Below, in pieces: positions 8,029 to 16,121 of a stretch of 45,600 bases of DNA. Source of the DNA: Zavarzinella formosa DSM 19928 (GTDB taxonomy: Bacteria; Planctomycetota; Planctomycetia; Gemmatales; Gemmataceae). Position numbers and translations under genes: made by a program. The notes under the pieces were generated by a model. It did not search any database and was not told the origin of the DNA. It saw only the letters and a list, made by a program, of their open reading frames with translations. The DNA lies in the NCBI RefSeq assembly GCF_000255705.1, contig NZ_JH636445.1, forward strand, positions 68,037-113,636. The letters run 5' to 3'. Numbering within the stretch: the first letter of the stretch is position 1; the number at the start of each line of letters is the position of its first letter.

Positions 8029-8838
8029 TTACAGAACCACTTCGGGAAGAGCATCTGTCTTGGCGTTCGCGGCCGCGTCCATGACCGCGCCGGCGAGGGC
8101 GAGGTAGGCTTTCGCGGCCGGGCTTTCCGTGTGCCGACGGATCATCGGCTCGCCCGCGTCACCACATTCGGCCACGCGCGGGTCGATGGGCACTTCCCCG
8201 AGGAAAGCGACATTGGCTTCCGCCGCCAGTCGCTTGCCGCCGCCGTGGCGGAAGATTTCGTAGCGTTTGCCGTCGTCGCCGACGAAATAGCTCATGTTCT
8301 CGATCACCCCCAGCACCGGCGTGCGGAGTTGGTTGAACATGTTCAAGGCTTTCACGGCGTCCAGCAAACTCACATCCTGTGGCGTGGTGACGATCACCGC
8401 TCCGGTGACGTTGGCGACCTGGCAGAGCGTCAGTTGGGCGTCTCCCGTGCCGGGGGGCATGTCAATCACGAGGAAATCCAAATCCCCCCAATTGATCTGC
8501 GTCAAGAAGGTGGTCACCCATTTGCCGACCATCGGCCCCCGCAGCAGCACGCCTTTGGTGGCGTCCGGCAGGAAGCCGAGGGACATGAGTTTCAGGTCGT
8601 ATTTCTCGATGGGGAAGTTGGCGATCTGCGGATCGACCGGGCCGACGCCCATCATCATCGGGACGCTGGGGCCGTAGATGTCCGCGTCCATCAGCCCGAC
8701 CTTTTGGCCGTGCATCTGAAGGGCGATGGCGAGGTTGGCGGCCACCGTGGACTTGCCGACGCCCCCCTTGCCGCTGGCCACCGCGATGATGTTCCGAACG
8801 CCCGCGAGGGCGGGATTCGCTGTCGAACCGGATTCCAT
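8029..8838 (-). CDS. Mrp/NBP35-type P-loop ATPase (Fe-S cluster carrier)
   Basis: 269 residues from ATG 8838 with CGGAG ten bases upstream; a TTG extension is possible. The deviant Walker A VASGKGGVGKSTVAANL, switch I region DADIYGPSVPMMMG and Walker B-like FLVIDMPPGTGDAQL are all typical of ApbC/Mrp proteins, which carry [4Fe-4S] clusters to apo-enzymes in the cytosol. Two differences from E. coli Mrp: there is no N-terminal MIP18 (DUF59) domain, and the CxxC that bridges a cluster between subunits is replaced by VGDDG in ENMSYFVGDDGKRYEIF. The gene just upstream encodes DUF971, the domain fused to the C-terminus of plant HCF101. Confidence 0.88.
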   Translation of the reverse strand: MESGSTANPALAGVRNIIAVASGKGGVGKSTVAANLAIALQMHGQKVGLMDADIYGPSVPMMMGVGPVDPQIANFPIEKYDLKLMSLGFLPDATKGVLLRGPMVGKWVTTFLTQINWGDLDFLVIDMPPGTGDAQLTLCQVANVTGAVIVTTPQDVSLLDAVKALNMFNQLRTPVLGVIENMSYFVGDDGKRYEIFRHGGGKRLAAEANVAFLGEVPIDPRVAECGDAGEPMIRRHTESPAAKAYLALAGAVMDAAANAKTDALPEVVL

Positions 8839-8865
8839 GTGAAAAAATCTCCGAGAGGTCAAAGG

Positions 8866-9189
8866 TCAGGCGGGTTCGCCCAGTTTCCGAAGGTATTCGA
8901 GCGTGTAAATGCCGGTGTCGTGGCCGTCGTTCCAGACGATCTGGTACGCATAGTGGCCGCGGGGGATCATTTGTTTGGGTTGGGGCGAGGCCGCCAAAAT
9001 ATCCTTGTCCGTGATGATCCGGAACGGATCCGGCGGTTTCTGCCGTTCTTCGTTGCAGGTCGCGCAGGGGCATTGCTTTCGCAGAAGCCGGAAAGGGAGG
9101 TGCGAGACGACGCCGTCAGCCCAATGAATGGTGAGGCCGTCGCCGTCGCGCTTCAGCGAAAGGGGTTTCAATGTCACACCGTCAGCCAT
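8866..9189 (-). CDS. DUF971 (GBBH-like N-terminal) domain protein
   Basis: About 107 residues. The DUF971 pattern is clear: LTIHWADGVVSHLPFRLLR, the CPCATC cluster of cysteines, YAYQIVWNDGHDTGIYTLEYL. The fold occurs at the N-terminus of gamma-butyrobetaine hydroxylases, where it binds zinc, and at the C-terminus of plant HCF101 after an Mrp-type ATPase. Here it is encoded directly upstream of mrp, with 27 bases between stop and start. That supports a stand-alone subunit in Fe-S cluster transfer. The frame is open up to 9348; ATG 9189 (or 9198) is preferred because the domain begins there, with GGAG upstream. Confidence 0.85.
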   Translation of the reverse strand: MADGVTLKPLSLKRDGDGLTIHWADGVVSHLPFRLLRKQCPCATCNEERQKPPDPFRIITDKDILAASPQPKQMIPRGHYAYQIVWNDGHDTGIYTLEYLRKLGEPA

Positions 9190-9280
9190 CAGCGGCATCA
9201 CTCCACAACAATCTGCGTTGCCCTCATCATAGGCATGTGGAGGAAGGGAGAAGGGCTTTGTCGGAAGATGTGAAGGGCAA

Positions 9281-9964
9281 TCACCGAATCTTGGCCTGCT
9301 TGAGCCAGCCGTCCATCCAATCTTTGTCCTGCGGTTTGAGCCGGACATCAGGTTCTTGCTTGTAATTAATCTGGGAGCAGAAATTCCCCTGTTCGTAGGT
9401 CCGCACGAAGGCGGCTTGCAAATCCAGCACCGTATCCCGGTCGTCCGGAGCCAGCGGAACCTTGAAGCGGGGAAGTCGCTTGGCCAGCGTGGCCGTGTAA
9501 ATCTCGAAGCGGTCTGGTTGGGTGCTGCGGGTCACCGTCACCGCGTAATCCCATTCCGGCAAACCATCCCGGCTGAAATCCAGCAGCGGCAATCCCTGAA
9601 GAACGAGGTCAATCTCCACGATGCCCGCGTTACAGGACCTCGCGATCTTCCGCGTTTCGTGATAGGCGGCCCGGCCTTGCGGGAGCATTTTGTTGGCGGG
9701 GGAGGCAATGTCGATCAGCGTGACGAGTTTTCCATCCGCACGATGGCGAATCTCAATGAATTCTTCCTGCCGGTTTTCTTTGATGATGGAGGTGAACAGC
9801 GGTTCCTCGGTCACATAGCAGCGTTGCTGCACGCGGGCCCGGTAACGGTCCACCAAGCCGGGCAGCAAAATCTGGTAAAGGCTGGCGACCAATTGATGAT
9901 GGAACGCCCCCCAGAGGCGTCGATCCTCAAGGAACGGGTCCATTCCCGGAAACGGGCACGACAT
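9281..9964 (-). CDS. DUF4058 family protein
   Basis: 227 residues from ATG 9964, preceded by GAGGGAG nine bases upstream. The N-terminus MSCPFPGMDPFLEDRRLWGAF is the DUF4058 signature, followed by FHHQLVASLYQIL and VTLIDIASPANKML. DUF4058 proteins are abundant in planctomycetes and cyanobacteria, cytosolic and uncharacterised; the beta-rich core with a conserved acidic residue has been compared to restriction-like folds, which I cannot test here. A second, divergent relative lies at 36639-37286. Confidence 0.82.
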   Translation of the reverse strand: MSCPFPGMDPFLEDRRLWGAFHHQLVASLYQILLPGLVDRYRARVQQRCYVTEEPLFTSIIKENRQEEFIEIRHRADGKLVTLIDIASPANKMLPQGRAAYHETRKIARSCNAGIVEIDLVLQGLPLLDFSRDGLPEWDYAVTVTRSTQPDRFEIYTATLAKRLPRFKVPLAPDDRDTVLDLQAAFVRTYEQGNFCSQINYKQEPDVRLKPQDKDWMDGWLKQAKIR

Positions 9965-10151
9965 GGCGTTTGTCTCCCTCATTCGGCGGGGTCGGTGGCG
10001 GTCAACCGGAGACGGGTGGTCTTCTGGTCCTGAAGCAAGCGTATTGTACCCGTCCGCCGTGGTGGTTGCCTAGTGTTTCAACCGGAAAAGCGTGGCAGGC
10101 GGCGGATGATGGCGTACATCAGGAGGAACCGCTCCCCGAAAGGGTTCACAA

Positions 10152-11033
10152 ATGAACGGCCTTGACCCTGATGTCCTGTCCCGGATTCGCACGCTGGAAC
10201 TGCGCGCCCGCCGGGCGATTGAGGGGATTCTCACCGGCGGCCACCGCAGCAAGCAGCACGGATTCGCCGTCGAATTCGCCCAGCACCGGGAATATGTGCC
10301 GGGGGACGATATCCGCCACATCGACTGGAAAGTCTACGGTCGCAAAGAACGCTTCTACCTCAAGCAATACGAACTCGAAACGAATCTCGTTTGTTGGCTG
10401 TTGGTGGACGCCTCCGATTCGATGCGTTACGGTTCCGGCGAACTGACCAAACATGATGTCGCCGCCACGGCGGCGGCGGCCCTCGGGTTTCTCGTCAACC
10501 AGCAAACGGACAGCGTCGGATTCGGCGTCTTCGACTCGGCGATCCGGCAGTTCATCAAACCCTCCGGGCAGGCTACGCAAATACGGGAAATCTTGCGAAT
10601 TCTGGCCGAGGGGCCATCGTCCGAAAAGTCCGACATCGGGGCGGTGATGCACGAGGCCGCCGAGCGGTTCAATCGCCGGGGAGTGGTGGCCGTCTTCAGC
10701 GATTTGTTCGACGACCCGGCCACGTTGCTGGAAGGGTTAAAGCACTTGAAATACCTGCGGCATGAAGTCGTGGTATTCCACGTCCTCGACGGGGCCGAGA
10801 TTGAATTCCCCTTCCGACAGTCAACGCTCTTCCACGGTTTGGAACAGTTCCCCGATCTGCTGACCGATCCCTTGGGCGTGCGAGAAAGCTATCTGCAAGA
10901 GTTCAACGCCTTCCGAACAGAGGTGCAAACCGCCTGTCGGTTGCATCAGATGGATTACGTGGAACTACGAACAGACCGTGATTTGGGGCTGACTCTGGCC
11001 GAATATTTGACCGGCCGAAATCGCCGTTCATGA
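10152..11033 (+). CDS. DUF58 domain protein (VWA-like)
   Basis: 293 residues. The DUF58 hallmark is present: HREYVPGDDIRHIDWKVYG followed by the MIDAS-like LLVDASDSM (Asp-x-Ser-x-Ser metal site) and further VWA-fold strands (VVAVFSDLFDDP). These proteins normally sit in a MoxR ATPase - DUF58 - BatA operon with envelope-stress or complex-assembly roles. Neither a MoxR gene nor BatA is adjacent; a BatA-like gene is 16 kb away at 26965. A GGAGG about 20 bases ahead of ATG 10152 is too distant to be an ideal ribosome site. Confidence 0.85.
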   Translation: MNGLDPDVLSRIRTLELRARRAIEGILTGGHRSKQHGFAVEFAQHREYVPGDDIRHIDWKVYGRKERFYLKQYELETNLVCWLLVDASDSMRYGSGELTKHDVAATAAAALGFLVNQQTDSVGFGVFDSAIRQFIKPSGQATQIREILRILAEGPSSEKSDIGAVMHEAAERFNRRGVVAVFSDLFDDPATLLEGLKHLKYLRHEVVVFHVLDGAEIEFPFRQSTLFHGLEQFPDLLTDPLGVRESYLQEFNAFRTEVQTACRLHQMDYVELRTDRDLGLTLAEYLTGRNRRS

Positions 11034-11194
11034 AGTTCGTGGCCTGGTAAATTGACCTCATTTTGCCGTTTGGCGGCAGTTGGAATGCCCTTTTTGACTC
11101 AAAGGATGTCAAAACCAGTCGTGCGGATTTTACGACGATATTATTCTGGTAAGATCAATTCGATTTGGATGCACGCCTTTCTTTGGAGACCCGC

Positions 11195-13993
11195 GTGATA
11201 TTCCTTAACTTCAATCTCGCATTCGCACGGACAATTGCCATCTTGGCGGCCGTCTCGTTCCCGCCGATCATCACCGTCGGGCAAGAGGTTCCCCCAAAAA
11301 CGCCCTCCTCAAAAACGACGGAAGGCTGGAAGGAAATCCGGAACGACGCCGGCAATTTCGCCGCCGAGTTTCCCGGCCGCGCGGGAGCGTCGGTGGGGCG
11401 GTCGGGCGCCGGGGTCGTCAATTCGGTCAACGCCTTTCACCAAGACAAGAAGGGCACCCAATACTCGGTGGGGTGCCAGTTGTATCTGGGCGACCGCACG
11501 GAGGCGCAGTTGATCGAACAGGTCGGCGGCAAGGTATACGCCAAGATGGCGACGGAGAAGAAAGAGATCAAAATCGGCAATCATCCCGGCATCGAGTTCT
11601 CCGCCGTCAAAACGGCCGACGGCGCGGAGAAAACGGTGCGAGGCCGTGTGTTCGCCGTCAAAAACATGATGTTCCATGTCACCGTCACGTCCAACCCGGA
11701 CGTGGTGGTCCCGGAGGACGACATCGTCCGGTTCTTCAACTCTTTCCGGTTGCTCGACGAAGAAGCCAAGGCGACGGTCGCCGTGCCGAAAGCCGTTGCC
11801 CCCAAGAAGACCGACCCGATGCCCAAGGAGGAACCGGTCGTTAAGCTGCCGGTGGTCGATGAAAAATATGTTCCTGGCAAAAGCCTGTTCGACCCGAAAA
11901 TGGCCGCCGCCGAACGGGCGATGATTCCGCAAATGCGCTCGCTGCCCCAGCCCTCAGAACGCCGGGTCGAATGTCTTGGAGTGTTGAAAACCCCGTTCAA
12001 TCCGCAAGCCTACGGGTGGTCGCCGGACGGCAGGCGTTTCGCGGTTTCCGGCATCAACGAATTATGGGTTGTGGATGTCGCCACCGGCCGGGCAATGCTA
12101 ACGATGCCGGGTTTCGGCGAAACGGGATTCCGGGCCGGCGCGGGATTGCGGTTTTCGCCCGACGGCAAGAAACTGCTGTGTCACAACCGTGAGGCGATCC
12201 GGGTGATCGACGTGGAAACCGGCGAGATCATCCGCGATGTCCCCACGCCCGGCCCGACGATGGAGGCGGTTCTCTCGGAGGACGGGTCCACGTTGTCGGC
12301 GACCCTGACCTCGAAAACCGGCTTCGGCATGTCGTTCGCCTCGTGGAACACCAAGGACTGGACCCGCAAGCACATCTCGTTCCCGGAGAATCAGAATTGC
12401 GGTTGGTGCTTCACATCGAACGGCAACCATTTGATCGTCGCCACGCGGAAATTTGGCCAGAACGACAAACCCAACCCGCCGGTCGAGGCATGGAACCTGC
12501 TCAACGGCCACCGGAGCATCCTGCCGGTCAAACTGCCCGTGCTGCATCTGGCGATGAACACGGATCATCGCACGCTGCTGGTGACGACCGCCTGGTCGCC
12601 GGACAACCAATGCGAATACCACGCCGTGGATGTGACGACCGGGGAAGACCGAAAGCTTTTCAAGGGGCAAAGCCCCGGAGGAGCGGGACGACTGACCCCG
12701 GACGGCAAATACCTGCTGGCGGACACTCCCGTCCTCGGACAGACAGTCGTCACCCGCCTGCTCGACGCCGCCACAGGCAAGGAGCTTTGGAGCCAGGAAT
12801 ACGGAAATTGCACGAACTACCTGATGTCCCCCGGCGGGGCGTTTCTGGTCCGCACGCCGTACCTCCTCGCGGACTATGAAGTGGATGTTCTGGCCGTCGA
12901 CGACATGGCCAACCCGAAATTTGCCGAGTTGGCCGGGGCGATGGACAAGGCCCGCGCGGCGGGGTTTTACATCAACCCCTATGGCAATCATCTGCGGGCG
13001 AAAGCGTATTCGTCGAGGTTCAACGGCGAGAGCCTGCGGGAACTGACGAAGACCCTGCCGCAGACCACCATTGTGGAATTCCGCGATCTATTTTACCAAT
13101 CCGAGAACATTCTCAAGAGCCTGCCGGAACTGGCGAAACTCCCTGGCCTGGAGCAATTGGAATTCCGGCAGAACCTCGATGGCGACCCCGCCGCGCGCAA
13201 GCCGCTCGGTGATTGCAAAAATTTGAAAAGGCTCGAAATCTCGGACGGCGACACGGGGCTGGAGCATCTGAAAGACTGCCCCAAACTGGAGGAACTGACG
13301 GTCCGGGCGCACAAGGACCTGACCGACGCCGGCTTGAAGAAAATTTTTGCCATCAAGTCGCTTCGCCAATTGAAGATTGATGGAATCAATCTCAAGGTCA
13401 CGAACGCCGGCTACGCGGGCATCGGCCAACTGACGGAACTGCGATCAATCTCCACGCGAGGCGGCGCCGGCCGGGTGTCCGGCGAGGTGTTTGCCCATTG
13501 GAAGAAATGCCCCAAACTTGAATGCGTGGAACTGCTTGATGCCGAGATGACCGACGCGGATGCGGCCGTCCTCGCCACCATGCCGCAACTGACCGAAATC
13601 CGCCTTAATCCGCAGTTTACTTCTGAGCCGAAGTTCACCGACGCGGGGGTGGCGAGCCTGGCCCCGTTGAAAAATTTGAAGACTCTTTCGATTCAGACAT
13701 CCAACAAACTCACCGCCAAGGGTTTGAAATCGCTGGATTTGAGCAAACTGGAAATGGGGTGGTTCGGCGGCATCCAGTTCGCGGACGAGGACATGCCGAT
13801 GTTGAAATCCATGACCAGCCTGCGCGAGCTTTGGATCTCCCACGGGTCGTACACGGACGAGGGGCTGGACACCTTCAAGCAAATGAACCACCTGCACCGG
13901 CTATGCATCGCCAATCGACCGGGGATCACCGAGGCCAAGATCAAGGAATTGCACAAAGCCCTGCCCAAGACGGTGATCAGCCGGACGTTCTGA
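11195..13993 (+). CDS. Exported protein: one PsbP/DcrB-like domain, WD40-like propeller, leucine-rich repeats
   Basis: 932 residues from GTG 11195 (GGAG six bases upstream; the frame extends to a TTG at 11165). A signal peptide ends near residue 29. Residues about 45-190 are the first copy of a domain shared by the next two genes: WKEIRNDAGNFAAEFPGRAG at its start, GNHPGIEF in the middle, VRFFNSFRLLDE at the end, as in PsbP/DcrB-like folds. Residues about 240-590 are WD40/TolB-like blades (AYGWSPDGRRFAVSG, GLRFSPDGKKLLC). Residues about 600-930 are LRRs of the planctomycete TDAGL type (DLTDAGLKKIF, FTDAGVASLAPL). It is probably a periplasmic or surface scaffold. Function unknown. Confidence 0.8.
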   Translation: MIFLNFNLAFARTIAILAAVSFPPIITVGQEVPPKTPSSKTTEGWKEIRNDAGNFAAEFPGRAGASVGRSGAGVVNSVNAFHQDKKGTQYSVGCQLYLGDRTEAQLIEQVGGKVYAKMATEKKEIKIGNHPGIEFSAVKTADGAEKTVRGRVFAVKNMMFHVTVTSNPDVVVPEDDIVRFFNSFRLLDEEAKATVAVPKAVAPKKTDPMPKEEPVVKLPVVDEKYVPGKSLFDPKMAAAERAMIPQMRSLPQPSERRVECLGVLKTPFNPQAYGWSPDGRRFAVSGINELWVVDVATGRAMLTMPGFGETGFRAGAGLRFSPDGKKLLCHNREAIRVIDVETGEIIRDVPTPGPTMEAVLSEDGSTLSATLTSKTGFGMSFASWNTKDWTRKHISFPENQNCGWCFTSNGNHLIVATRKFGQNDKPNPPVEAWNLLNGHRSILPVKLPVLHLAMNTDHRTLLVTTAWSPDNQCEYHAVDVTTGEDRKLFKGQSPGGAGRLTPDGKYLLADTPVLGQTVVTRLLDAATGKELWSQEYGNCTNYLMSPGGAFLVRTPYLLADYEVDVLAVDDMANPKFAELAGAMDKARAAGFYINPYGNHLRAKAYSSRFNGESLRELTKTLPQTTIVEFRDLFYQSENILKSLPELAKLPGLEQLEFRQNLDGDPAARKPLGDCKNLKRLEISDGDTGLEHLKDCPKLEELTVRAHKDLTDAGLKKIFAIKSLRQLKIDGINLKVTNAGYAGIGQLTELRSISTRGGAGRVSGEVFAHWKKCPKLECVELLDAEMTDADAAVLATMPQLTEIRLNPQFTSEPKFTDAGVASLAPLKNLKTLSIQTSNKLTAKGLKSLDLSKLEMGWFGGIQFADEDMPMLKSMTSLRELWISHGSYTDEGLDTFKQMNHLHRLCIANRPGITEAKIKELHKALPKTVISRTF

Positions 13994-14066
13994 CATGATT
14001 GCCGGTCGCCCTTGGGAGCGGGGACGATATCCTATCGACACATATTCTCGCAAGGAATTCGATCCC

Positions 14067-16028
14067 ATGTCGAACCGCATGAACTGCCCGGCCTGCGGAG
14101 CCGATAACCCGGCCGTTGACGAGTCACTCGACGAGCCGGCGCGCTGCGTGGAATGCGACTCGCTGCTCGTGTTTTCCGGGACAAAAAAAAGCGGCCCGCC
14201 CCCGGCGCCCGGTCGTGACAAGCCGTCTCGTCTGGCCCCGAATCGAGAAGAGGACGAAGAACCAACACCGTCCGGCAAGACAGATCCGAATAATTCCCTC
14301 AAACAGGTCTTGTTGGTTCTCGCGGCCATGATCGTGTTTTTTGGCTTCGGAGCGGGAACCACGTATTCAATGTTGAAGTTGGTGATTGACCGATCCCAAC
14401 CGAGTGTCACCATCATGGAGGCTTCGTCCGGGGGATCGGCGACGGGACAGTTTGGGCCAAAACCGGAAGTAAATCTGGCTCCGCAAATCGCCGCCCTAAA
14501 TCTCCGGGAACAATCCCCGCCGACGGATGCGGACGACCAGATCACGTTGGGCAATGATTGGAGTGATTTGGCCGACAAAGCGAAGGGAGCCGAGAAATCG
14601 CAGGCATTCCGTCGCATGCACCACTGGTACCGGCTCGCGTTTCCATCCTTGAAAGACGCGGAACGAAGAAGGGTGGCCCGACGGATGTCGTTGGGCGTCT
14701 CGGATGTTGAACGCGATGACAGTTCCAAGAATCAATTCACGCTGTACGCGGGAAAATGGCGGGTGGGTTACGAGATATTCCGGGGAACCAGCTTCTCGCG
14801 GGATTATCTTATTCAACCGGACGGGCAGGTCAGCGTCACCGCCTCCACGGATGGCCGCACGGGACAAAAAGGGATGTTGGTTCGCAAGGATGGATTCGTG
14901 GTGATGACTTGGGCGGATGGCAAACCAAGCGAGAGGGCCCTTATCACCGAGGACACCCTCAGCCTGTTCCCTCATCCGGAGAAAGGTGCCCCCGATTCCC
15001 CGCCCACCGTGGCCAAAGTGGTCTATTTGCGCCCGGAAACCGATGACTTTAAGAACCCGACGGGAGCGGCTCTGGTTTTCAAGCCCTACAAGTCCGCACT
15101 TGGGAATTGCTCAATCACCTTTCCTGGCTCTCCCAGGGCTTCCGGCTCCAAAACGCCCAAGACGGGCAAAGAGTTCGGCACCGCCACTTTGGAAAACAAA
15201 GACGCGCTTTACAGCCTTCGTTATGACGCCTATCCGGGTGAACGGACCGAGAACGAACTGTTTGATTCCATCGGCCTGAAAATACTGGCCCGTGATGCGA
15301 CTTCCAAAAAAGAGCTCACCTTCGGCGATCATCCCGGCATTGAATTCACCGCTGACAAGACAAATGACGGCCAGATGAAGAATGTCCGGGGTCGCATCAT
15401 TGCGGTGAAAAACAAACTCTATCAAATCAGCATCGTCTCTGCCCCCGACCAGAAAATCCCGGAAGAATGGGTCGCTCATTTCTTCAAGTCATTCCGACTG
15501 ATTGATGAACCGGATTCTGTCTTCGCCGAGGCGGCCCCCAATGAGGACGGTGATTGGAAAGAAATCCGGTCGACTGCGGGCAACTACCTGATCGAACTTC
15601 CGGGAAAGGCGACGGAGTCGGTGAGCAAGTTCAAGTCAACGGGCCAGGTGGCCACGTCGGCGCGAGTGGTGGATGACAAAGGCACCGAATTCGTTTTTCG
15701 CTCGATCACGGCATTTTCCAACCTGCCCGAAGCCGCCTTGCTGGAAAATGCCATCAAACAATATGCCAAATTTGCCACCGAGAAGAAGCCGCTGAAAATG
15801 GGTGATTATTCCGGCATCGAGTTCACCGCCGATAAATCGCTCATCGGGATGGCCAGAAACATCCGATCACGGGTGTTCGTCGTCAAGGACCGGGTTTACG
15901 AATTGAGCATCAGCGCCCGTCCTGATGTGAAGGTCTCCGAAGAGGCCGCCGAACGCTTCTTCAAATCATTCCGATTGATTGACGAAAACCCGGCCCCCAA
16001 GAGCGTCGAACCCAAGCCAAAGGAATAA
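14067..16028 (+). CDS. Zinc-ribbon, membrane-anchored protein with two PsbP/DcrB-like domains
   Basis: 653 residues from ATG 14067, which has AAGGA nine bases upstream; the frame is open to 13995. Order: zinc ribbon (Cys7, Cys10, Cys27, Cys30: CPAC...CVEC), acidic linker, one transmembrane helix (about 79-100), a helical segment (about 165-210), a small beta domain (about 225-303: GKWRVGYEIFRG, IQPDGQVSV), then two copies of the domain at about 340-480 and 497-640. Each copy has the DHPGIEFTADK or YSGIEFTADK block and ends FFKSFRLID. The ribbon should face the cytosol and the repeats the outside. It starts 73 bases after the previous stop, so they probably form an operon. Function unknown. 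Confidence 0.8.
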   Translation: MSNRMNCPACGADNPAVDESLDEPARCVECDSLLVFSGTKKSGPPPAPGRDKPSRLAPNREEDEEPTPSGKTDPNNSLKQVLLVLAAMIVFFGFGAGTTYSMLKLVIDRSQPSVTIMEASSGGSATGQFGPKPEVNLAPQIAALNLREQSPPTDADDQITLGNDWSDLADKAKGAEKSQAFRRMHHWYRLAFPSLKDAERRRVARRMSLGVSDVERDDSSKNQFTLYAGKWRVGYEIFRGTSFSRDYLIQPDGQVSVTASTDGRTGQKGMLVRKDGFVVMTWADGKPSERALITEDTLSLFPHPEKGAPDSPPTVAKVVYLRPETDDFKNPTGAALVFKPYKSALGNCSITFPGSPRASGSKTPKTGKEFGTATLENKDALYSLRYDAYPGERTENELFDSIGLKILARDATSKKELTFGDHPGIEFTADKTNDGQMKNVRGRIIAVKNKLYQISIVSAPDQKIPEEWVAHFFKSFRLIDEPDSVFAEAAPNEDGDWKEIRSTAGNYLIELPGKATESVSKFKSTGQVATSARVVDDKGTEFVFRSITAFSNLPEAALLENAIKQYAKFATEKKPLKMGDYSGIEFTADKSLIGMARNIRSRVFVVKDRVYELSISARPDVKVSEEAAERFFKSFRLIDENPAPKSVEPKPKE

Positions 16029-16121
16029 TATTTTTGGGGGAATGGGTTTCTCGTTCGGCGACATCTCGAAAAGCAAATCATCAGGCGCGGGGTGCGAGCG
16101 CTTCTCGGAAGGTCCGGCAGC

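Noticed and set aside
7969-9273. 434-codon plus-strand open frame
   Set aside because: It is antisense to mrp and DUF971, whose protein motifs are unmistakable; His/Arg/Asp-rich composition is typical of a GC-rich shadow frame.
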